Positions 1-6,900 of a stretch of DNA of 12,910 bases are shown here, piece by piece. How positions within the stretch are numbered: the first letter of the stretch is position 1; the number at the start of each line of letters is the position of its first letter. The DNA is taken from assembly GCA_028565635.1 (NCBI GenBank), contig JAOXYB010041760.1, forward strand, positions 1 to 12,910. The letters are read 5' to 3'. This DNA is from Phoronis ovalis (Eukaryota > Phoronida > Phoronidae). A model generated the notes under the pieces. That model did no database searches, was not told the DNA's origin, and saw nothing but the letters and a program-made list of their open reading frames with translations. Position numbers and translations under genes: made by a program.

Positions 1-834
1 TGTAAAAAACCAATAATGTTAAAAAAATATAATCCTACACATTGGATGGGCATTAGACATGACAAATGTCTTGTTGCTATGAGGTGTACTTTTTGCAAAT
101 AATTTTTTACCATAGAGCATAGATTTTCAATAGCAATTAATAACTGATTTATTTATCACAGGTTGTTGCATTTGTGGGTATAAATTTCTTAAGATTTTGT
201 CATGAGGTGTACATTTTTTGCCACTGGGTGTGTCTTTTGCAAATACATTTTACCATCCGGTATATGTTTGAAGTGAAGTTTTTACCATGGGGGAAGGGTT
301 TCTTTACCCTGGGCCTCACACCTCCACTAAATTGTTTGGCAAGTACCTCCCCAGGCTGAGTTCTTAAAAAAAATGTATAATGGAAAATTTGGCAACCATC
401 TTGATCAAAAATTGATGTCATAGATTTCCCATAGCCTTTAATGTATTTTTCACCATATTCGCACATCTCTAATGGTACATCCAATGGCTTTTTGGCAGTT
501 ATTAAAGACTCAAAATACAACTTAACCTCAGCAATATATATTCAATTCCTGACAAGAAAGACCCATCTGAAAAAATTCTATAATTTATTCAATTTCCTAT
601 CACAGCCACCATCTTTACTGCAATTCAGCCAGTAGATGTCCCTTCCACCATGCAAACTAAAATTTGTTTTCCCACTGGCAATAGTTTGATTCATGTCCCT
701 AACAAAGTGATAGAAACTTGGCTCTTATATGCTTTGACTTCAGTTACTGTTGTGACTTCAGTTCTTGGAAACTCCAACCACTAGAGCGAAATGTTTATCA
801 AGTTAGTCACATTATTTTCATATTAATTTTTCAG
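1..834. other. 5' flank or upstream intron of the ACOT9-like gene, with no certain exon
   Basis: This stretch is AT-rich and I see no coding region that can be supported. The open frames on both strands are short and match nothing I recognise. It contains the degenerate repeat annotated at 79-260, and ends in a good splice acceptor (pyrimidine-rich tract then CAG at 832-834). The initial ACOT9 exon should lie here or to the left of the window. Three possible ATG-plus-donor combinations of the right phase exist (79-83, 202-206 and 693-706), but each codes for only one to four residues, so none can be called from sequence alone. Confidence 0.55.
79..260 (+). repeat. Short degenerate tandem repeat
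   Basis: The string ATGAGGTGTAC occurs at 79-89 and again at 202-212. Each is followed by a T-rich tract. A TTTTGCAAATA...TTTTACCAT stretch follows the first copy (about 91-113) and recurs at about 233-256. The pattern suggests two or three diverged units of an AT-rich repeat. No coding potential is evident. The family is not recognised. Confidence 0.45.
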
Positions 835-935
835 GTTTTCCCTAAAATGTGCAGTACTCTCTGTGAGGTGTCCTTGGCTGGCATTAAGATCATTATCTCA
901 AGAATGTAATCATCGAATGCTTACAATGGAAGAAG
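835..935 (+). CDS. ACOT9: ACOT9 exon 1 as seen (presequence)
   Basis: The exon follows an acceptor ending TTTTTCAG at 834 and ends at a donor GTATTT at 936. It enters with one base of a split codon and leaves in phase 1. The frame is open across the exon and stopped by TAA at 824-826 inside the upstream intron, so a start codon must lie in an earlier exon, unless the internal Met at 917-919 is used. It encodes an Arg/Leu/Ser/Cys-rich stretch and then TMEE, which with the next exon gives TMEEVSNQLKELVGA. This matches the HEVRDKLREIVGA segment of vertebrate ACOT9, which is the main reason to accept the exon. Confidence 0.75.
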
Positions 936-3900
936 GTATTTGTTTATTTAGTGATATTTTACATTTTGCTCATGACTTGTTTTAATCATGCATGGTACGT
1001 ACTGTGTCATATACTGTGATTTAGTTTGCCTCCTCCTGAATTAAGTGGCTGGCAGAACATAAATTGATGAACATGAATAAATTTCTAGAGAAATTACAAG
1101 GTATATAATTATGTATATAGTTACTGATTCCACTTAAAGGTTTATATTTTAAAAAAATCTACTCGTACTTGAAATTTCAACCACGCTAGTCACTGGGTGT
1201 TTATAGTGTTGTTATAACTCCTTTAATAGCGATTTTATTATTTGGAGCAACCACAAGTACTCCTGACACTGCAAGAGCAACCTAAATGCAAATTTAATAT
1301 CAATTAATTAGATCCGAATGCATATTAATTGCTCATCAAGTGTAACAGGATACAAATTCCAGGGCATTTTGCAAGCTATTTTGAAAACACATGTGAGGTT
1401 GAACAGTGTGAAAGGAACGAAAGTGAAAGCTATAGACCTGGGATCATAGAGATGGTGATTGAAAATAAGAAGAATAAGACAATTAATATAACGTTTATTT
1501 ACAAAGGAACTTTAGCAACAGCCAAATGTGCTTGAAAATTTCCAAATTTATTTGCTTCTACTCCCGAACTTCTGATATAACACAACGGTGATCAACATTT
1601 TTATGGTCAACTTGCTTTCAACAGTTTAGTGTATCACAAATTTCAACTTTATCCGACAAGTAAAATTTTGTCATAAAGCCTCTTCGATCTGTCCTTTATA
1701 GAAATATTCAGTAAGAAATTACTGACTCACTCGTTAAAGACATTTTAACCTAAAACAAACTGTCCAGCGCTGACTGTTAGTTCCATTACATTTAAAAATC
1801 TGTGTTATACCCTTTGCAAAGAACGATTAGTTTGGTTGTTTTTGGCCTAGGTCCTGACCTAGTTTTTCAGGTACCACTGAGGGTGCTAAGGTAAAATACA
1901 CGAAAATGTAGGTAGATCTGCCGAAGGGTAAATATAGGAACATATTGTGAGAATATTCTCTTGGCATTGTGAAGATGCCCTTGTATTGATTCAGTTTGCC
2001 AGAATTTGGAGTACATAAATAACTGGAAATCTAAAAAAAATGTTGAAAATCATGGATGACACTGCAAGTTATATGGAGCCGCTGTCACATTAGCATAATA
2101 CTGTATTATTATGCAGAATTTTTAAAAAATCACAGAACATACCTAACATAAAACTGCTGTATATAGGCATCACAAGAATATGCAGTGTTGTACCTGCTGA
2201 AAGTCTCAGGCAGATCGAGCCCATGACAGTGCAACTATGGTCAAGCTAATTCAGTACTAAATATAAAACATTAATTGTTAAGATTGTATGTTTTTATATT
2301 TAGTTAGCAACCAACTGAAAGAACTAGTTGGTGCTCAAAAGCAATGGAGTGAAGTTGTTCAAAGTCGACCAGACTTGCCAGATCAAATTCATAGAGACCA
2401 ATCTACATTACCTGTAAAGTGTATGGCAGACAGTAAAATGGAAGCTCTTATACCACTTGGTAGTGATGTCACTCTCAAGGAAAAGTATATTAGCAGTCTG
2501 AAAACATTAAGATTTGGAAAACTTTTGGAAAATCTAGACAGAATGGCAGGCAGGTTTATGTTTTAATATTTATTTATAAAATAATTATTCAAGCATTATT
2601 GGATAAAAACTTTTATAGTGACTGAAGGAAATCTAGATCATGCATATTTCTAGATCGTATGAGGCATAGCCTCGTTCACATGATGCAATCTTGGGTTTAG
2701 AGTTTTTAATACATTTGACTTGTTCTCTTACTTTATCTCTGATAAGTTTTCTCTATTTTACAGTAGCGATAAGTTATAAACACAACAGAGATACAACCCA
2801 AAGCTCTGACCAAACGTCAGCTCTCAGCATTGTGACTGGCCTGGTAGACAGAATAGGTAATTTTTTTCATTGAAAGCAAATCCAGTTGTCAGTATGAAAA
2901 CAGAATTTATGTGAAAATCTTTTAGCATATTGCTTTTGGGTAAAATTCAATTGGCACAGCAGCCATGTACCATTAAACTCGATTGTGGGCACTATGTATT
3001 ATCTAATCAGACTATTAGTAATAATAATCTGAGGTTCAATGTACTCTTGCTAAGGATCGTAATTTTCTTCTACCCTGTTTTTATGTATCCATGTGTTGAG
3101 GTATAGAGACATCAGATCAGAAGCAGACAGGTACATAAATATGACCTTAAATTCATAACTGAATTAAAAATTCCATTCTGTAATTTTCTATTTACTTTCA
3201 CTATGCTGTTCACTATTGACAGATGCAATATTCTGTGGCATAATGAGTCCAATTTGATATATACTGCAGTACAATGGCTGTTGTAGTTATTATTCCATTT
3301 TTTTTGTATAGACCTGCGAGAAAAGTTTTTACTTCCGGACTCCGATATTAAATTACGTGGTCATGTTACATGGGTAGGTAAATCATCTATGGAAGTTTTA
3401 ATGTTCATGGACCAATTTAGGGAGAACGAATGGAAAAGGGTAATCGATGCACGTTTTGTAATGCTGGCGAGAGATCCAATGAATAAGGCGTAAGTTTGGT
3501 TATGTAGTTTTTATGCTCATTCTTCCATAGTAGGAATTAATCATAATAGCATTGTGCTGGTGTCCCCAATAGACTTTCCATAACATGATTGATTATATGT
3601 CAATTCTTAGAAACTGTATCTATTTTTTTTTATTAGGTACCTCAATAGCATATGTTTTCAGTTTAAAAGGATTCTGCAACAACATTGATGAGATACTTAC
3701 AGACTCATCCCTTATAATTATAAAGATGATTACTTGTGAATTATTCAGTTCTCAAACAGCGTTGCATTCTTAAAGATATATTAGATGCCAATGAGGTATA
3801 TTACATTTTTACACTAGGCTATGTGTCATTGTCATTGTCGTTGTCCATAGCATAACACTTTCTTTTTCTCGCAATAACAGCTTCAGTTTTTACTTTAAGT

Positions 3901-6900
3901 TTCGTATTTGGCATAGGATCAAAGTGCAGGTACCGTTTAATTTTGACTTTGATTACTTCCAATATGGACAACTGGTGGCCATGTTTGTTCCTGAGAGGCG
4001 CATCACTTTACGTCAGTTGTGGGAAAAATTAAAGTTTACTGGACAATTCGAAGGTGGATTCATGAAGTCCATAGGCCTGCTGTGGGTGTAGTAGCTAGGC
4101 TAGGTGAAATTTTGAATGATCTTGAAAAGTGGGTCAAATGCCGAACCACATAACAGTTTCTTTGTCTAACAATAACTGCTGCAGTTTTTACCCAATCATC
4201 TTCATATTTGATACAGGGTACTAAGTACAGGTCAAAGTATAGGTAATGTGTAATTTTGACATGGATCACTTTTAGTTTGGCTGACTGACAGATATCTTTG
4301 TTGTTGAAATTGTATGTCACAATAACTTCTTCAGTTTTTATCTGATCAGCTTCATACAGGGTAATTATATATAGGTCAAAGTTCAGGTCAAATTTAATTT
4401 TGATCTAGATTACTTCCAATATGGCCAACTATTGGCTAGGGTTGTTCGTGTTGCATTGCATATTACATTGCATTGTATACCAGAAAGACGAAGCATGACT
4501 AGGTATTACGAAAGTGGATTCAAGAAGGCAATGTGTTAGTAATAGGCTAGGTGACATTTTAAGCTGATCTTGAAAAGTGGGTCAAATGCCGATATCAACA
4601 TTTTTTGTGTAACATTTTCTTTGTCTCGCAATAACTGCTTCAGGTTTTATTTGTTCAGCTTTCTGCCTGTTAATATATACATCAGCAAATTTGCAGCTTC
4701 AACTGTTTAAGAGCTGGCCTCATTCAGACATTGCAGTTTAGTTTAATAGCAAAAATTGGAGTCTGAATAAATAATATCATTATGAGGTCTAATTTGGATG
4801 AAAGAACGAACTGTATGAAAAGCTTATTAAATATTGACCACAGCCACACTTGAAAGTAAACTGTTAATTACTATTCTAGTACTTGCAACAAGGTTGAGTG
4901 CCAAAAAGAATATTCCAGAATCTACTGCAGATTAGTAGTGCACCTGACATTATCCAAACATTTCAAGATAATATATGTTGTATGTTTTGTAAAAAATGTA
5001 TCTAGATGGATATTTGAGTTTGTATGAATTTCAGAAACTCCAAAAATATAAGAAAATTGAGGTGTAGGAAAATAGAGAAACACCAAATTATCGATTAATG
5101 TTGGTGTACAAATTTTCGGAAATTATAAAATGTGGTAATATATAAGTATACAAATGAGGAAATCTTACAAATGACGAATTTGGCTGTATCTAATGCTATA
5201 TCTATAATGAAAACATGTATCCCAACTTTCCGTATTTACTGTTAAACTTTTGACACTTGGGGTGATTAGGAATGTGCATATATCGGTCGTTGACCACTTG
5301 TTACTCTTGGTATCAAAAGTGAAAAAAAATTAATTCATGTAATGCCAGTTTAATTTTGTCATCTATCCATTTGTCACAGCTTCTTTTAAGTTACAAATTT
5401 AGTAGATTTATCAAGTATATATATTTTTAATTAAAATAAATAGTGATGGTTGTTTTCGCACTGTTTGCATTCTTCATTGTTGACATTTTACCCAATTTGG
5501 AAATTTTTGAATTGCTATTATTTAGGGCAATTGTTTATCCGTTAAAACCTCAGTGTAAGAGAGAAGACGATTTATTTCAGTTAGGAGAAGGTACGTGATT
5601 GGAGTTAATGAATAAATCTTGCATTGATACCATACATAGTTGATTATATATTACTTCCGTATTTTTTCAAGCAATTACATAACAGTTATCCAAGAAAAAT
5701 TTGTTGTCAAATTCATGAGCTCAAATTTAGAGTATGTGATGTTACAACTAATATATCATTGAAACTCAAGAAGCAAATTTTTATTATCATTAATGATAAG
5801 ATGCACAAAATTATCAATTATTTAGCCATTATTGTAATGTGCCATGCTACAAATATGTCAATATTTTAGCCGCAAATGCGCTATTATACCATGCTAGCAC
5901 CATGCAGTGAACTCTGCTGATTTTTTTTGCAGCTAATAAAAAGTTGCGACAAGACCAGAGTATACAGTCATTACTAAAGACACCACCAACAGAAGAAGAA
6001 AGATTGGTCATACATGACTTATTTATAAGTACACTTGATGAAAGGTAAAATGTTGCAATAATGCACTGGTTAGAACTGGATTAAAATTCTGGCAATTACC
6101 GATTCTTAGGTATTATAGTTAGGATAAAACTTTGATTACATGATGTAATGTGTCAATTGCAAATATTTATACCACGATAAACATGCCTACATTGAAAAAG
6201 GAAGGGAGGCAGGAAGGAACTCCCAGGGGGGCTTCTTGATTATATTTTGGATGGGGATGTGCCAATGAGGGTACTAATTAGCAATATGCTAAAATGTGGA
6301 AAGTTAGACCCAAAATGTACCAAAACATCCCCAGAAATGTCAATGTTTTTTTTATATTCAGAATACTGCTATTTGTTCAAATTTTGAATGTTGTTTTTTG
6401 GAATACCTTCTGAACATTTTTTTGCTGAATGTGGTTCTGTTCTTAGGTCTGGTTCATTTACATTAAGAATAAAACCAGAAGGTACAGTGTGGATGGAAGA
6501 TACGAAGCTGAAAACTGTTATAATTTGCTTTCCGCAGGTAAAGCTTGTCCTACTTTTACTTTGGTGTATAAAGATGTTGCAATTTTACTCATATATAGTA
6601 GTCAGTTGCTCAGTCGCTTAATCACTGGGCTGTGTGATAAAATGCTGTCTAGCTAAAACAATATCCCTCCACAAAACAACAAATAGACCGCTTTGTATCC
6701 AATGCGAGAAATGTGTGTGTGTGTGTGTATGTATATAAATGTCCTTAATAACAAAAAAGTTTGTACTTCAGTACCCCAGTTAATTTAAATTAACAATGAT
6801 TTGTGTTTACCCTACCCCAGTAGTTGAATAATCTCTATTCCATCCCCTAATTATTGCAATATCCCCTGAGAATTTTTACTGGAATAGCTGTAAATAAGGT

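Noticed and set aside
200-520. Open frame of 106 codons on the - strand
   Set aside because: It overlaps the AT-rich repeat at its 3' end, has no recognised domain and no splice or promoter context.
1329-1535. Open frame of 68 codons in intron 1
   Set aside because: No similarity to ACOT9 or any family I know. Joining exon 1 directly to exon 2 gives an ungapped family match, leaving no room for it.
4060-4320. Open frame of 86 codons on the - strand in intron 4
   Set aside because: It lies within the repeat array and is not kept open in the neighbouring repeat units.
5624-5869. Open frame of 81 codons in intron 5
   Set aside because: Composition is driven by AT-rich sequence; it sits between two well-supported exons with good splice sites.
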